Below are positions 36,596-48,702 of a stretch of DNA of 64,000 bases, piece after piece. The position numbers were made by a program, and so were the translations under genes. The notes beneath the pieces are model-generated. The model saw only the letters and a list, made by a program, of their open reading frames with translations. It was not told the DNA's origin and made no database searches. This DNA comes from Pseudorasbora parva (lineage: Eukaryota; Chordata; Actinopteri; Cypriniformes; Gobionidae), in NCBI RefSeq assembly GCF_024679245.1, contig NC_090178.1, forward strand, positions 4,323,702 through 4,387,701, read 5' to 3'. Positions within the stretch are counted from its first letter, which is position 1, and every line of letters starts with the position of its first letter.

Positions 36596-37626
36596 AGCCG
36601 CGTTCCCACCGCAGGAACTTTACCCAGGAACCAGGAACTTTGGGTGGTACTCGGTGTGTTTAGACCACAGGAACCAGGGTCTAAATGAAGTTCCGGGTAA
36701 ATATTTCCCCCTCCAAACGGCCCTGCTCGCGAGGTAGTACTTTTTCAAAGTTCAGGAACTTTCGAGGGCGGGACTTGGGCCCTGAACATGCTGATTGGTT
36801 GAGCATTTTATTTCAACCGGCATTTTTAAAAGTCCTTTGCGAGGTTCGTTCTGCTTTCAGTAAATATCAGTCTTGCTCTGATGGCACACGTTCGTCTCAG
36901 CCTTCTCATGTTCAATGTCCGTAATAGCTGATAATAATATACATTGTTATTTTAAATCTAGCTTTACAAGCTTTCTGAATATGCTGCATGCAGCTGAATC
37001 TGCATATTAGTGCTCTTTTCTGTCGTTGTTAATTACCTCTTTAGTAAACCTATACATAACCAGCAAAAGCAGCACAACTTGAATTTCTTCCATACTTTCT
37101 TCTTCCATATTTTTTACAGTCTATTTTTCACCATGTAAACGACCTGACCGATTACTTTTAAGTGTGCGTCCTTACATGACGTGACAGCATGCCACGCTCA
37201 TATTGACAAGAGAGGAAAGTTGATTTTTCTGAGGGGTAAACTTTTTATTTCGTAAGTTATGAAGATAATGTTGGAATAATGACACAGCAGTTTTTATTTT
37301 AACTGCGCCTGACAAAATGATTGCGATTGAAAGTCATCACATGTAAACACTAGATCGGTTTAGATAACGTCTCATGTAAACAGTCCACTAAATCTTTCAA
37401 TCGGAATGACAAAAAAAGTGTTCTTGTAAACGTGGCTAGTGTCGCGCAAAAATGATTGGAGGAGCAGTCGCGCGCAGTCCTACATCACCGGACTAATCTG
37501 CCTAATCTTCACGGTACTTTAGATCGCTGTGGAAACGCAGACAGTTGCAGGTCTGGGGGGAGAAAAGTTCCTGTAAAAAAGTTCCTGGTACAAATTGTTC
37601 TGGGTAATTTTGGTGGAAACGGGGCT
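36596..37626. mobile_element. AGCCGCGTTCCCACC-ended TIR element, 1031 bp
   Basis: The ends read inward AGCCGCGTTCCCACC and AGCCCCGTTTCCACC, followed on both sides by TACCCAG and CAGGAACTTT blocks in varied spacing. CAA lies on both flanks (36593-36595 and 37627-37629) and could be a 3-bp duplication. It contains repeat family H copy 2. No transposase recognised. Confidence 0.6.
37125..37440 (+). repeat. Repeat family H, copy 2
   Basis: Inverse partner of 15306-15720, located inside the 36596-37626 element. Confidence 0.65.
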
Positions 37627-37924
37627 CAACACTGAGACCAACATCTGAGATACTGCAATGTCATTGGTCCACTGGTTAGTCCTGTTATCCAATCATAGCC
37701 TCTGCTGACGCAGTCACATGAGAATTTTGAGGGATGTATTCAGTAAATGTGTTTCCATCGTAGCTTATGCATGTTTTAGTGTGTACGTTTTTTAATGTGA
37801 TTTTTTAAAATCTTATTTATGCACATCTCTGCATTTCCAGCCACATTGTGACCCCCCAAACAAGCCACATAACAGAAACTATTCTAAAATAACTTTGCTA
37901 AAAATTAAGCATGACCAAATCTCC

Positions 37925-38205
37925 CACTTAACATTAATCTTGCACAAAAATATTATATAACACTTAATTTTAGCATTTACTCTCCCTTTTGAGTGTAATG
38001 GCAAAGCATGTTGGGAAATAGAAATCCCAGCCCAGTTTCAGTCAAATTTAAGTTTGTCTAAATTAAAAGAAACAAGTTCACAACTCAAAACAACGAAACC
38101 ATTCAGATGACTTAAATTGTGTCGGTTTTGAGAACTCAAAAGTTTAATTTGAGGTTACCCTACTCAAACCAATTCATTACAGGTTTAATTACAGTGCAGT
38201 GTTTG
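37925..38205 (-). repeat. Repeat family I, copy 1
   Basis: Its reverse complement matches 41000-41285: shared AATTGGTTTGAGTAGGGTAA, TCATCTGAATGGTTTC, GAACTTGTTTCTTTTAAT, GACAAACTTAA, GGGATTTSTATTTCC and CTCAAAAGGGAGAGTAAATG. Confidence 0.7.
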
Positions 38206-38354
38206 TTTATGCAATATCCCAAAATGTGCATAAAAATAGGGGGATGGAAACAGTGTGTTTAATGTCAGTTTGCTCTTTTATTTGGTTGTTTTTTAAAAAC
38301 CCAACTTAATGGATAACAGTTCATAGATAACAGTTTTAAATCAAAATCAAGACT

Positions 38355-38600
38355 TAAGCAAAGTCAAATCAACTTTATTTATATAGTGCTTTTACAATGA
38401 CGATTGTTTCAAAGCAGCTTCACAGTGTCAAACAGGACAATATTGCAACAAAATTTGATTTGGCTGTACAGCCGCTCTGGAGAAAACGGTGATGTTATCA
38501 GCTCATTTCAATGTATTATAGAGATAACGTGGGCAGATCAGTAATATAGTTGATACAGTTAATTTAGTAATAATTTTATTTGGATATTTAGTTTAAAACT
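38355..38600 (+). repeat. Repeat family E, copy 2 (uninterrupted)
   Basis: Same orientation as 27427-28455 and continuous across the point where that copy carries the 9-bp-duplication element. It therefore documents the empty target state (TTTCAAAGC once). Confidence 0.75.
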
Positions 38601-40980
38601 TAGATCGAAATTTGAGTTTAAATTTCAGAAATATATGTGAATGCATAAGGAAAACTGTATATGTTAGTTTTTTAAGGGTTGTTAAGCTAAATGAATATTG
38701 TCATTGTTTTTTTGTTATGCATGTTTGATTATTGTTTTTAAATCAACATCAGGATTTTAAGGAAAACATGAATATTGCCATTTTCTCACCCTAATGTCAC
38801 TCCATAACTTTTCTTCTGTGCAACATAAAAACATCTTTTATCTGTATTTGTTCATGCAACACAACTTTGATCTTCAACAAAAAACACTGTATATCATCTT
38901 TTTTAATCACCCTTTTTCTTTCATCTTCGCCAGCTGATTTTATTAGTCCTGCTGATGAATTTTTAAAAGTAAATATTCTAAAAATAAATGTAAATGTAGT
39001 ATGTCTCAATTAATATGAGGTCATGCATATTTAATAAAGTCTTTTTAGATGGAGTTTGCATGTCACATGTCAACTACTTCACGTCAACGGCCCTAATAAG
39101 TGTGCTCTGCATGCTGCAGCCTTGCCGAATACTAGCTAATATTTGTCTGCCTGGTCAAAACTGCCAAAAACAGGCTTTGGATGTGTCTAGCTTTAATACG
39201 CAGACAAGTCGAGGAAAATGGATTTTGTGGAATTTACCGGCTTTATTGAAACCATGCACACAAAGGCCAGGAAATGTCACTTCCTGTCTGAGATTTCAGA
39301 CATTGCTTCAGAACAAGCGCATCCCAACAGGTTATGCATGGTTTTTGTGTGTTTCAGAGATGATCAGTCATGTGTGTTCGTGATGGATAACGTCGAGGCA
39401 GACAGTTCTTGTCATTGACTTGCTCTCAGTTTGATTTAAATCTGTACACATGCACTCTAGATCGGATCGATTCCTCGGACCGCTGTTTTATGACTATCTG
39501 CACTGCCTGGAAAGGTCGATCATTTTTCATTAATCATTCTGTGATTAATGTGTTGGATTGCATTTGTTTGTTTTTTTGACACATTTTGAGAATAGGGATT
39601 TTTCTAGAATTATAGCCATATATTAAAACAGTAGTAAATAATTTCTATGCATCACTGGCTTTTATTTGTCCTCAAAAAACAGCAAGACATGGATCTCGTC
39701 ATTGCAAGTGTTTGTTTTTGCTGAGCTGTGTTTTACTGATAACAGAATACAATATAATGTTTCATAGCTTGTTAGTTCATGTTTATGTTTTGATGTAATT
39801 ATCACCCTTGTCCTTTCCATTAGGAGAAATAGAAACAAATAAGATAATACTCATAAGAGTATGAAATGAATGCGGATAGCAGCTCAGATCATGATGATAA
39901 TTATGATAAATGAATCATAGCATAGTTTATTATTAAATATATGCTTCTCTATTTTATTTTATTAAAGTAATCATATTTTCAAAATGCATTTATTCAAATG
40001 AATTAGCATAAGCATAAATCTAGTCATAAATCTGGCAGTGGAACAAGCAATATTAGTTCAAATGTATGAGCTTGTGTATTTAAAACATTCAGTTTATTAG
40101 TACTGTTACAGAAATATCATTTTTACTTGCTTATGTATGACTGACAAATATGCATCATCAAAACTGTGTAATCCAAATGCATGGAAAACGTATATGCAGT
40201 GAAAATATATAAATCTTTCTTTTTTTTGCGCGCGCGCGTATTGAGATATTTAACTTTTGATTGCAGACTTTGTTGTCTTGGCAAATCAGAGCTCACTTTG
40301 ACATATTGTTTATTCTTTTATGCTATGGAAATTGTATATGCATTTGAAGTAGTTACTGTAAATCTCAAATTTAGGCCTACATAATTGTTGAGAGTATTGG
40401 GATCTTTTCTTAAACTCTTGAGACATGAGATTTACTAGGGTGTTTTATTTCCCAGAGAAACTTCTGATAAGATGACTTCAGCAAAAGTGTTCATTTGCTC
40501 TCTATTTAATCTCATTAATATGTATTTTGTGTCATGTGGACTCTTGTGCATTTAAACCCATATGACTGTCTTTCTTCTGTAGAACAGAAAAGGGTTTGTT
40601 CCATAGAATGGTCATTTTTTTCTCTATGCAATTACAATGAATGGAGACCAGAGCTTTCAAGCTTCAAAAAGGATGCAAAAGCACCATAAAAGCACCATAA
40701 ATGCCATATTGTAAGTCTTCTGAAGCCATAGCTTTTTGTAAGGAACAGACCGGGCTTATTCCTTCAATAGCACCTTTATGCTATTTACAGCAGTGGCCAA
40801 AAGTGGCCTAGGAAAATATTCACACAAAAACGTGTTATAGATTTTGTAAGCATATAGCGTAGTTGTGCATGGAGTCGATTGTTTTATTTGTGATACCATA
40901 ACTTTAGCCACGCTGTTATGAATTATAAACAAGAAAAAACAAAAACAAAAAAAACAATGGGATATTAATAACTGGTTGTT
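38601..40980. other. Intronic DNA with scattered family-B-like pieces
   Basis: 38770-38860 (CTCACCCTAATGTCACTCC) and 40560-40760 (TTCTTCTGTAGAACAGAAAA, GAAGCCATAGC) resemble internal parts of family B. Open frames at 39015-39418 and 40181-40384 have no recognisable content. Otherwise nothing. Confidence 0.4.
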
Positions 40981-40999
40981 TTTGTGGCTTTACCTCTTT

Positions 41000-41285
41000 C
41001 ACTGTAAACCGTAATGCTTGACATAATGAGTTGGTTTAAGTAGGGTAAACTTAAATAAAACAAATTAGTTCAATCAAATCAACTTGTATGAGTATTTAGA
41101 AATTTCTTTTTCTTTTGAGTTTATAAAAAAGGACACATTATAATTCATCTGAATTGTTTCATTGTTTTGAGTTTTATGAACTTGTTTCTTTTAATGTAGA
41201 CAAACTTAAGTTTGAAACTGGACTGGGATTTGTATTTCCTAGCATGCTGAAACTCAAAAGGGAGAGTAAATGTTCAAATTTAGGG
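41000..41285 (+). repeat. Repeat family I, copy 2
   Basis: Inverse partner of 37925-38205. It directly abuts a family A fragment. Confidence 0.7.
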
Positions 41286-41425
41286 CCCTATCATACACCC
41301 GGCGCAATGCGACACAAGTGTTTTTTGCTAGTTTCAGCCTGAGAGTTCTCATTTTTACATCAAGAGCCTTGTTGCTTAAATATCAAACACACAGGCTCAT
41401 ATGTTCAATGTTTACCTGTGCCCTA
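41283..41425 (+). repeat. Repeat family A fragment (end only)
   Basis: AGGGCCCTATCATACACC, ACAAGTGTTTTTTGCTAGTT and TTAAATATCAAA blocks match the start of the 48703 copy. Confidence 0.6.
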
Positions 41426-41488
41426 AGTCTTATATAATGTTTTTTTGGACTATCATGGTGACTCTTAGTTTGACAACAGATATGTTAA

Positions 41489-42775
41489 AGGTGTCATGAA
41501 GTGACTTTTTAAATTTTTTTATACTGTTGTCTGAGGTCAACTAATGACGTTTGTGTGGTTTATACATTCAAAAATATGATCACTAATATGTAATAGGCTA
41601 TTTTCTACACTGGTTTTGAGGCTCTCTCCTGAACGCTGGGTTTTGATGGGCGTGATGCACTGGAGATTTGGAAGTAAACACCCACAGCTAGGATTGGATA
41701 AGATTTGCATATTTTATGAGATTCATGATGAGGGAGGGATTGTTTTGAAAGCTGCAACCAAATTAATTCTCTGACGGGGCTCTCAAAATGTATTTATCAA
41801 ACCAACACAATGATTTATCACTCATCAACCCACGATTGATTTTTTTATTTATTACTTGGACCCCCGATAAGTAGATCCCCCCCCCCCCCACACACACAAA
41901 CACAAATATGCACGTGCTCTTCAAATATCAAGTCAAGAGAATGAACAGATCAATAAATGAATGTCATTTCACTATTAAAAATTCACCGGTCTGCCGACAT
42001 GTTTACGCTTTGGTAGCCCGTCTGGAAGACACACAGCTCCAAAAAAATATTCACAAAAATATGTATTATAGATTTTGTAAGCATTTAGCATAGTTGTGCA
42101 TGGACTCGATTGTTTTATTTGTGATAACACAATGAAACTTGCCAAATTGTGCTGTTTTTGGACGTTGGACGTTGGGCTTTGCGAGCCCCCTCTGTTCTGG
42201 TCCCGAATCACAATGAATAAAAAAATAAAGGATTCTCCAGCCTGTGACAGCGTGCTAATGTTCTGTTAGACACGTACACATAATCAAACCGATCTGTAAC
42301 AAAGCAATACTATCACATATAAAAACATGTTTTACACACATTAGTGTGCTGCACCATTCCTGTCAGATCCAATATAGAAGGTACAGCATTGTGTTTTAAT
42401 CTCAATATGTCGCAAATCCAGCTCGACCTGTGTCTTGTTTACAAGCGATTATCTTGCTATCTTCGCCATGTTTATTGCTCTTTTAGCTGGACGAGTCAGT
42501 GGGCGGGACTACAGAAGCAGATGGGTGTGGCTATATAAACAGGTGGGCGGGGCTACAGAAGCAGCATACACATCTCTCTGTAGAGGCGGCGTTTCCTCCT
42601 TTTATTACGTCATTGATTTGAGAGCCTCGTTTTCTGGGCCTGGTGTCTACAAAAGCGTTTCTTTTAATAACAAGGAAGTTTTGGGCTCTGAAAATAACAG
42701 GATATTCTTATATTACCATGACCTTTTATATATCAAAGGCTCAAGGGAAAGTTGATTTCTCAATTCATCACCCCT
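41489..42775. mobile_element. Repeat family G, copy 2: TTAA-flanked element, 1287 bp
   Basis: The ends AGGTGTCATGA and TCATCACCCCT are inverted and sit inside TTAA tetranucleotides (41485-41488 and 42776-42779). It includes a short direct duplication around GGGCGGGRCTACAGAAGCAG (42499-42563) and a C-run/CA tract at 41879-41905. No transposase. It is the better-preserved copy of the family seen at 33890-34533. Confidence 0.65.
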
Positions 42776-42779
42776 TTAA

Positions 42780-43834
42780 ATGTTTTATATTGCTGTAGTG
42801 AAAGCTAGACAAGTTTCCACTACTAATAATACTTAAGTTGAGCTTACATGATCATTTTAAGTTCATTGTATGACTTAGCTTACACAAATATTTAACGTAA
42901 AGAGCAAATAATATGTATGCCAGTTCTACTTACTTAAACATTTGGATGTAACTGATTACCTCAACATTTTTGAGATTTGCCAACTTATTCAGGATTACAG
43001 TGTGGCTGTAGTTAGCCAGATAAATACTGTGTTCTACATTTGATCAGTTGTGAGGTATTAGTCGTATCTGAAAAGCACTGTGTGTTTCTTATGTCCAGTA
43101 AAGCGGCTTTAGTTTCATTGCAGTGAGATAAGCAGCGATGGGCCGTTGGTCTCTAAGTGGATCACAGGAGTGATGAGCATGCTCACTCACTCGAGTTAGT
43201 GGCACACCCGCCCGCTCTTATTGCACACATTTATGCCGCGCGTTTGTTGGACTGCCGGCTTTAATCACGACGGCATCTGAGGTTTAATCCTGGGCTCTCT
43301 CATTACACCGGAGTCAGAGCACTTTCACACCCCAGTTAGTGTCATATTCCAGCAGTGCCGATGTTGTGTAATGCACTCAAGGAGCGCTAATGTTATGCCT
43401 CATCGCGGGGCTGCCGTTTGTTTATTAAATTGCAGGGTTGCACTGGTTGGCCGGAACCGTTTTGATGGTCCTCTGTTGGGTGATGCGTGTGTGTGTGTGT
43501 GTCTTCGGATAAACATGGCGCCTCTGTTTGCTTTCGCAGACTGTCTGTCTCCCACCTGCTTACCCTCACGGCATCCAACAGCGCACAAATGCAATCAAAC
43601 ACATTTACTGCGCTCGCCATGCATTCCAACACGCTCACTGCTGAAGAAATCCATGTAGATTTCTCAGACGTGATCAGTTTTCAAAATGACAATGATGCCA
43701 TAGTCTTGTCATCTTTTGTTCTGATTAAGATCTTTGTATTTCTTGCCAAGGCTGTAGTGAATTTGTCTTTGTTTTACGAGTGCATAACACAAGTTACAAC
43801 ATTAATATCCAAGTTTTTATTTACTCCAGGCTTC
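42780..43834. other. Intronic DNA, mostly unique
   Basis: 42785-43015 is A/T-rich and probably repeat-derived. 43020-43640 looks unique, with a short TG array at 43486-43502. No coding signal. Confidence 0.4.
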
Positions 43835-44300
43835 CGTGCCACATGATCCTTCAGAAATCATTTTAAAATGATGATTTGCTGCTCAATAGACATTTATGAG
43901 TTATAATATTTTTGATTTATTATGTTGAAAAGTTCATTATTAAGTTCATATTTTTGTGGAAACAGTGGCACAACATTTCAGGTATATTGAATGGTAAATT
44001 CAAAAGTACGGTATTAATTAAAACATGTATTTTGAATGTTAAGTCTCTTCTGCTCATCAAGCCTGCATTTATTTGATCAAAAATTCAGAAACAAACTGTA
44101 ATATTGTGAAATAGTATAAATAATAGTTTTCTATTTTAATATACTTAAAAAAAAAATTTATTCCTATAATCAAAGCTGAATTTTCAGCATCATTACTCCA
44201 GTCTTCAGTGTCACATGACCCTTCAGAAATCATTCTGATAGGCTGATTATTATTATTAATTATCTATATTATTAATATGTAATAATATTAATAAATTGAT
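43835..44300 (+). repeat. Repeat family F, two partial copies in tandem
   Basis: CACATGATCCTTCAGAAATC begins a first copy at 43841. A second begins at about 44170 (AAAGCTGAATTTTCAGCATC, CACATGACCCTTCAGAAATC). Confidence 0.65.
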
Positions 44301-45670
44301 AAAAAAGAGATAGTAAAGGGTTATATATTTAGAATAGATTCCTATTTGGAATACATTTTTAACTTTTATTAATGAATCCTGAAAAAAGGATATGTTGATA
44401 ATAACAAATACATTTTAAACTCTGTTCATTGAGTTATTTCACCACACAAATTGACAAACAGTTTGTTTTGTTTTCTTGCCTGAAAAACAACTTGAATGGG
44501 TTATTGCATAAACCACAAAAATCATTAATAATGATTTTAATATATCGACATCCCTAATAAATACTTACATTTTGAATGTTTTTTTTCTCTCTGCTGAGGT
44601 ACGCCCAGATGGGAACCGCTGTTTTAGAAAGTGTGTGTCATGCGTACAGAGCCCGACGAGGTTTTCTTTCAGCCCACGCTGAGATCTGTGTTTGAAAAAG
44701 TGCTTCTTTTTATGTTGGATGTGATGCCAGCAGTTCTTGAACCACCAACTGTTATTTTACCCAGAAAGTTGGCAAAAAGGTCTGAATCCATAAAAAAGAA
44801 GCGCTAGGCAGCGCAACCAGAAATCTAGAAATAGCGGAATGACAGACGTTTGCTATACGGACGGGATTCGATTTCCCCGTGGACCCGCTCGTTAGTGGAA
44901 AACAGTAGGTAATAAAACACAACATGCTCAATTCAGACGGGATTAAAATTGCAAAGTATGTCTGTCTGTGCAACACTAATTTACCTGAATCCTCAGGGAA
45001 ACCCAGTCCTGTCCGACCAGGGCTTAGAGAGCTAAATCAGAACCATCTGCTGGTTTCTGCTGGTCTCCTGGGAGGGTTACTAATGCTGGGATGTTCTGAA
45101 GGAGACGAGGCCTGGCTTATCCTCCATCTCCTGCGTAACACGAGCCCCTCTCCGCGCGGCTCGAGGAGGTTAATGTGAATGACACGAATATTAATACCGC
45201 CATTATTGCTAAGCCTTTGAGATGTGTTTGAGTTTGACACGAGGAAGGCAGGTAGCGGGGTCACGCTCTCGGCAGGGTCTCTGACATCCACCATCGTCTC
45301 TTAGACGTGATGAACACCCGCTCGTCTCCAACTTAAGATTCACTCAAAATCATAACACTGCCTGCAAATTGCTCATGACAAAGTCAGCACCGTTGAGGCT
45401 GTAATGTCCCTACTCGGAAGGGAATTAATCAAGGAAACTTCAACCTTCTGGCTAATCAGTGATGATATTAGTCAAGCTGAGCGAGATGCATGCTTAAAGG
45501 AGTATTTCACCTAATAATGGCATCCCTTCTGCTGCGGTTCTCCAACCTCATTCTCCATATAGCAGTCGGTGGATCTAATTTAGAAAGTCTTAGTTGCACT
45601 AAATACCAACTAACTGTCAAACATACACTATTGTTTCACTACACTACACGACAAAATACAGTAAAAACAG
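44301..45670. other. Intronic DNA, mostly unique
   Basis: 44580-45480 is low in repeats. 45170-45230 (GGTTAATGTGAATGACACG, ATATTAATACCGCC) could be part of a conserved block. No coding signal. Confidence 0.35.
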
Positions 45671-45819
45671 TAATATTGTGAAATATTTTGTTTTCTGTTA
45701 TGGCAGAGCTGAATTTTCAGCATGCAGGATCCTTCTGAAATCATTCTAATATGCTGATTTGCTGCTCCGTTTTGAGCCGCATCATATTTATGTAGAATGA
45801 TACATTCTTTCAGGATTCT

Positions 45820-45895
45820 AGAATAGAATAGAACAGAATAGAATAGAATAGAATAGAATAGAATAGAATAGAATAGAATAGAATAGAATAGAATG
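45820..45895. repeat. (GAATA)n pentanucleotide array
   Basis: About 14 units of TAGAA/GAATA with one early AGAACA variant. Confidence 0.97.
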
Positions 45896-45937
45896 TTCAA
45901 AGGATTTATTTGAAATAGATTCTTTTGTGACATTCTA

Positions 45938-46334
45938 AGGCCACACAGAACGCGTTTTTCAGGTTCGTAAACGCGAGGTGCACTGCATTCCCTTTTTTGG
46001 TGCGCTTTAATGTTTCTAGGCAACCCCCGAATCACCTGTACTGTCAGTCAAATCAATGTAACGGTCAACACAACGGAAGGCCCGCCTCTTCATTCATTCA
46101 TTCGTTTGGACAACAGAAAATAAGCGTGATGACGTTGCACGCTTTTCCGTTTAGAGTTGACTTTTTTTCAACTTCATGCAAACGCTCCTTCAAAAACGCG
46201 AGGTGCAGCAAGCGGTTTAAACGCGAGGCGCCCAGGCCGCATAAACAGCGCGCATAACGCTCTCTGCCAACCAAAATCCATTCAAAAAAGGCGCCTCTCG
46301 CTACAAAAACGCGTTCTGTATGATCGGGGCCTTA
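45938..46334. mobile_element. AAGGCC-ended MITE inside family F
   Basis: The ends read inward AAGGCC...CAGAACGCGTTTTT on the left and AAGGCCCCGATCATACAGAA, then CGCGTTTTT, on the right. It is G+C-rich internally with repeated AAACGCGAGG. No coding. Confidence 0.65.
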
Positions 46335-46439
46335 CTGTCACTTTTGATTAATGCATCTTTGCTGAATCAGAGTATTCATTTCTTTAAAAAAAGATAATCT
46401 CAAACTTTTGAACAGTAGTGTAACTGTATATGACTCCAA

Positions 46440-46870
46440 TATATTTCACAAGTCATACTGTAATTTTTTTTGTTGGTTAAACTTAAAAAATTAAGTAACC
46501 TGGTTGTCTTAGAAGTTTGAGTTTATTGAAATAAAAATTTGAGTTGATACAATGAAGGAAATTTGTTTAATAAATAGAAACTCAAAATATTATTGTATCT
46601 GAACCACATAAAACATTTGATAAATCATTGATAAATGATTATAAATTTAATGTTGATAAATTTGATAAATCTTTTTGGCATGTTTCACTGCATCATTGAA
46701 ATATTAAACACACACAATTACTTAATATGCTTACAGTATCTTTAAATAATATTTTAATAAAGGTTGTCGAATCTCAAAAAATGTATTAACTCAAATTTTT
46801 TATTTCAATGAACTCAAAATTTTAAGGCAACCAGGTCACTTTTTTTCTAAATAATTGTTAACAGTGTATG
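46440..46870 (-). mobile_element. Repeat family C, copy 2
   Basis: Inverse of 34864-35240, with the same terminal AAGTAACCTGGTTG and TTTTAAGGCAACCAGG blocks. Confidence 0.7.
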
Positions 46871-47093
46871 GACTAGCGTAGTGGCCGAAAGTGATACCCA
46901 GCCTATAGGAAAATTTACATTTTTAACCTTTTTTCAAATATTATTATAATTTGTGAAAGATTTTGTAGGGATATTGCGTAGTTGTGCTTAGAGCCGATGG
47001 TTTGATTTGTGCTAATAAAAATCTGCAATAAAAAAAAAAAGATTAAAATAATTTTGTCAAATAAATACCGTAACCAAGTTTAGTGTTTTATTG
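46871..47093. other. A/T-rich spacer between repeats
   Basis: Contains GATTTTGTAGGGATATTGCG-like sequence related to families C and G. Nothing else. Confidence 0.4.
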
Positions 47094-47570
47094 TGTGATG
47101 CACAGATATGAATGTTATGATAATATTTTGGCTGAGACCGATAACCAATAATTTTTTAGATTTGAAGGCCGATTACCGATATACTGACAGGTAAATCTGA
47201 ATTAAAAATGTTATATAATTTTTGAGAGCCAGATTGCAAAAAGGAAAGTTTCACCAGTAAAAGACCAAGCACACAATTATGATGTTCTCATTATGATTTT
47301 ATATGTAGCCCATATGACAGATTTGGGCTGCACATGCTGTACTGAACTGCTATTTTCCTTTTGAATGATTTTAATTCAAGCAATTAAAAACCATCATGGC
47401 GAACAGTGCGCATCTGTAGTGTCTCAGCTGAAGGAAATAGAACATTATTTATCGGCTTTAATATACCGGCCAAATTTTATTATTGGGCCAAATGGCCGAT
47501 AATGATAACACTCAAAATGATCACATACCGGATGATACCAATATGGTGGCCGATATATCGTGCATCCCTA
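47094..47570. mobile_element. hAT-like non-autonomous element, 477 bp
   Basis: The ends TGTGATGCACAGATAT and ATATATCGTGCATCCCTA are inverted. The flanks TTTTATTG (47086-47093) and TTTTATTC (47571-47578) match at seven of eight positions, as expected for an aged 8-bp hAT duplication. Internal GGCCGATA/TATCGGC motifs repeat. Confidence 0.65.
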
Positions 47571-47578
47571 TTTTATTC

Positions 47579-48702
47579 TTCCTTTAACTCACATTATTGG
47601 CAGCTTCTTGCCACGTCGGGTCTCGTATCGTTTGGTCTGGGTTAAAGTACCGCCCCTTCAGAAGAGCTTCATAAACCCCCCGTGAGACCTCGGCTGCGAT
47701 TCCTTTCCTCTTTCTCTCCGCACGCCTCCAGTCGTATCACAGCACCAGCCGCTGCTTAAAAATTCATGTGTGTGGATTTTGGGTCATTAAAGAGCAATCA
47801 CTTGGGTTTCTTTAATGAAATCCAATATTCATGAAAATGGATTTTTCTTGGTCTGCTTTTTCTTTGCTCGTCGTCCTTGGCTGTGTTTGCCTGCATTTGT
47901 TGGGTTTGGTTAAGAATAGCAAAGGTTAATGGCATCCTGTATCGTGGGGCCAATTATTGCACGAGTTGGCAGTGAAGACGGCTAATCACCTGATGCATGA
48001 CGCCCCGGGTTCACCGCCTACGGTTTGAGACGTGAACGTTGCATTCGGCGGCAAAACAGCTCTACTGTACTTATTCCTGGAAGTCTCTTTCCTCTTGAAT
48101 AAAAATCAGCAAGGTTTGTGGAAGAGTGTTAAGGTGGCACTGCAGTATTATGAGCTGTGGTTGCTACTGCCTTTACTAGTTAATTAGTTGGAGTAGTTAT
48201 TGTCAGTTTCAGACAGCACTGCCAAGTACCTTGAATGCAGAGGTGGTTAGGATAAAAGTGTCTGCCAAATGAATGAAGCAGTCCAGAATTGACTGATCTA
48301 ATTTGTCTGGTTAGTTTCAATACAATTTCTTTGGTGTTTTCCGTGCAATTTATTGCTAAACGGTTAATGTTTTATGCCATTATTTGAATTTATGAAAAGT
48401 TTATGAAAGTCAGTATGACACCCTTCCCTATTGAGATGTATATGCGAGTGTAATTAGCTCTCAAACATTGTAGGGCGGGGCTTGATTTTGTCTGTGTGGA
48501 ATTTATTAGATGGTTGTGGTCTGCTATTGGTGGATCTCATGTGAGTGACAGGTTGCCCCGCCCTCGTCATAAGAGAAGAGACGTGGCTCTAAGAGGAAGG
48601 GGAAGTTATTCTGGTTCAATATTATAAGGCACGTTCATTAAAAAAATATATGATGTGCACGGATAAATAATTTATAATAAATACTCCAATATTCCATATA
48701 TG
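47579..48702. other. Intronic DNA; low-repeat 47640-48060 and a repeat piece at 48460-48610
   Basis: 47760-47880 has ATTAAAGAGCAATCACTTGG and CAATATTCATGAAAATGG, unique-looking and motif-rich. 48472-48575 is bracketed by GTAGGGCGGGGCTTG and TTGCCCCGCCCTC, probably a repeat. No coding. Confidence 0.4.

Larger units (their letters stand above)
36272..38262. mobile_element. GTTTCCATCC-ended element containing further insertions
   Basis: The left end GCTGTGTTTCCGTCC and the right end GGGGATGGAAACAGTG are inverted. Internal copies of TGTTTCCATC lie near 37750. It surrounds the 36596-37626 element and the 37925-38205 repeat, so it is an old scaffold that received younger insertions. No coding. Confidence 0.5.
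45700..46440 (+). repeat. Repeat family F, copy interrupted by a MITE
   Basis: The family F sequence up to TTTTGTGACATTC at 45935 resumes with ACTGTCACTTTTGATTAATG at about 46334 after a 397-bp insert. It also contains a pentanucleotide array. Confidence 0.7.

Noticed and set aside
40230..40240. CGCGCGCG run as possible Z-DNA or CpG island
   Set aside because: It is too short and isolated in A/T-rich DNA to claim function.
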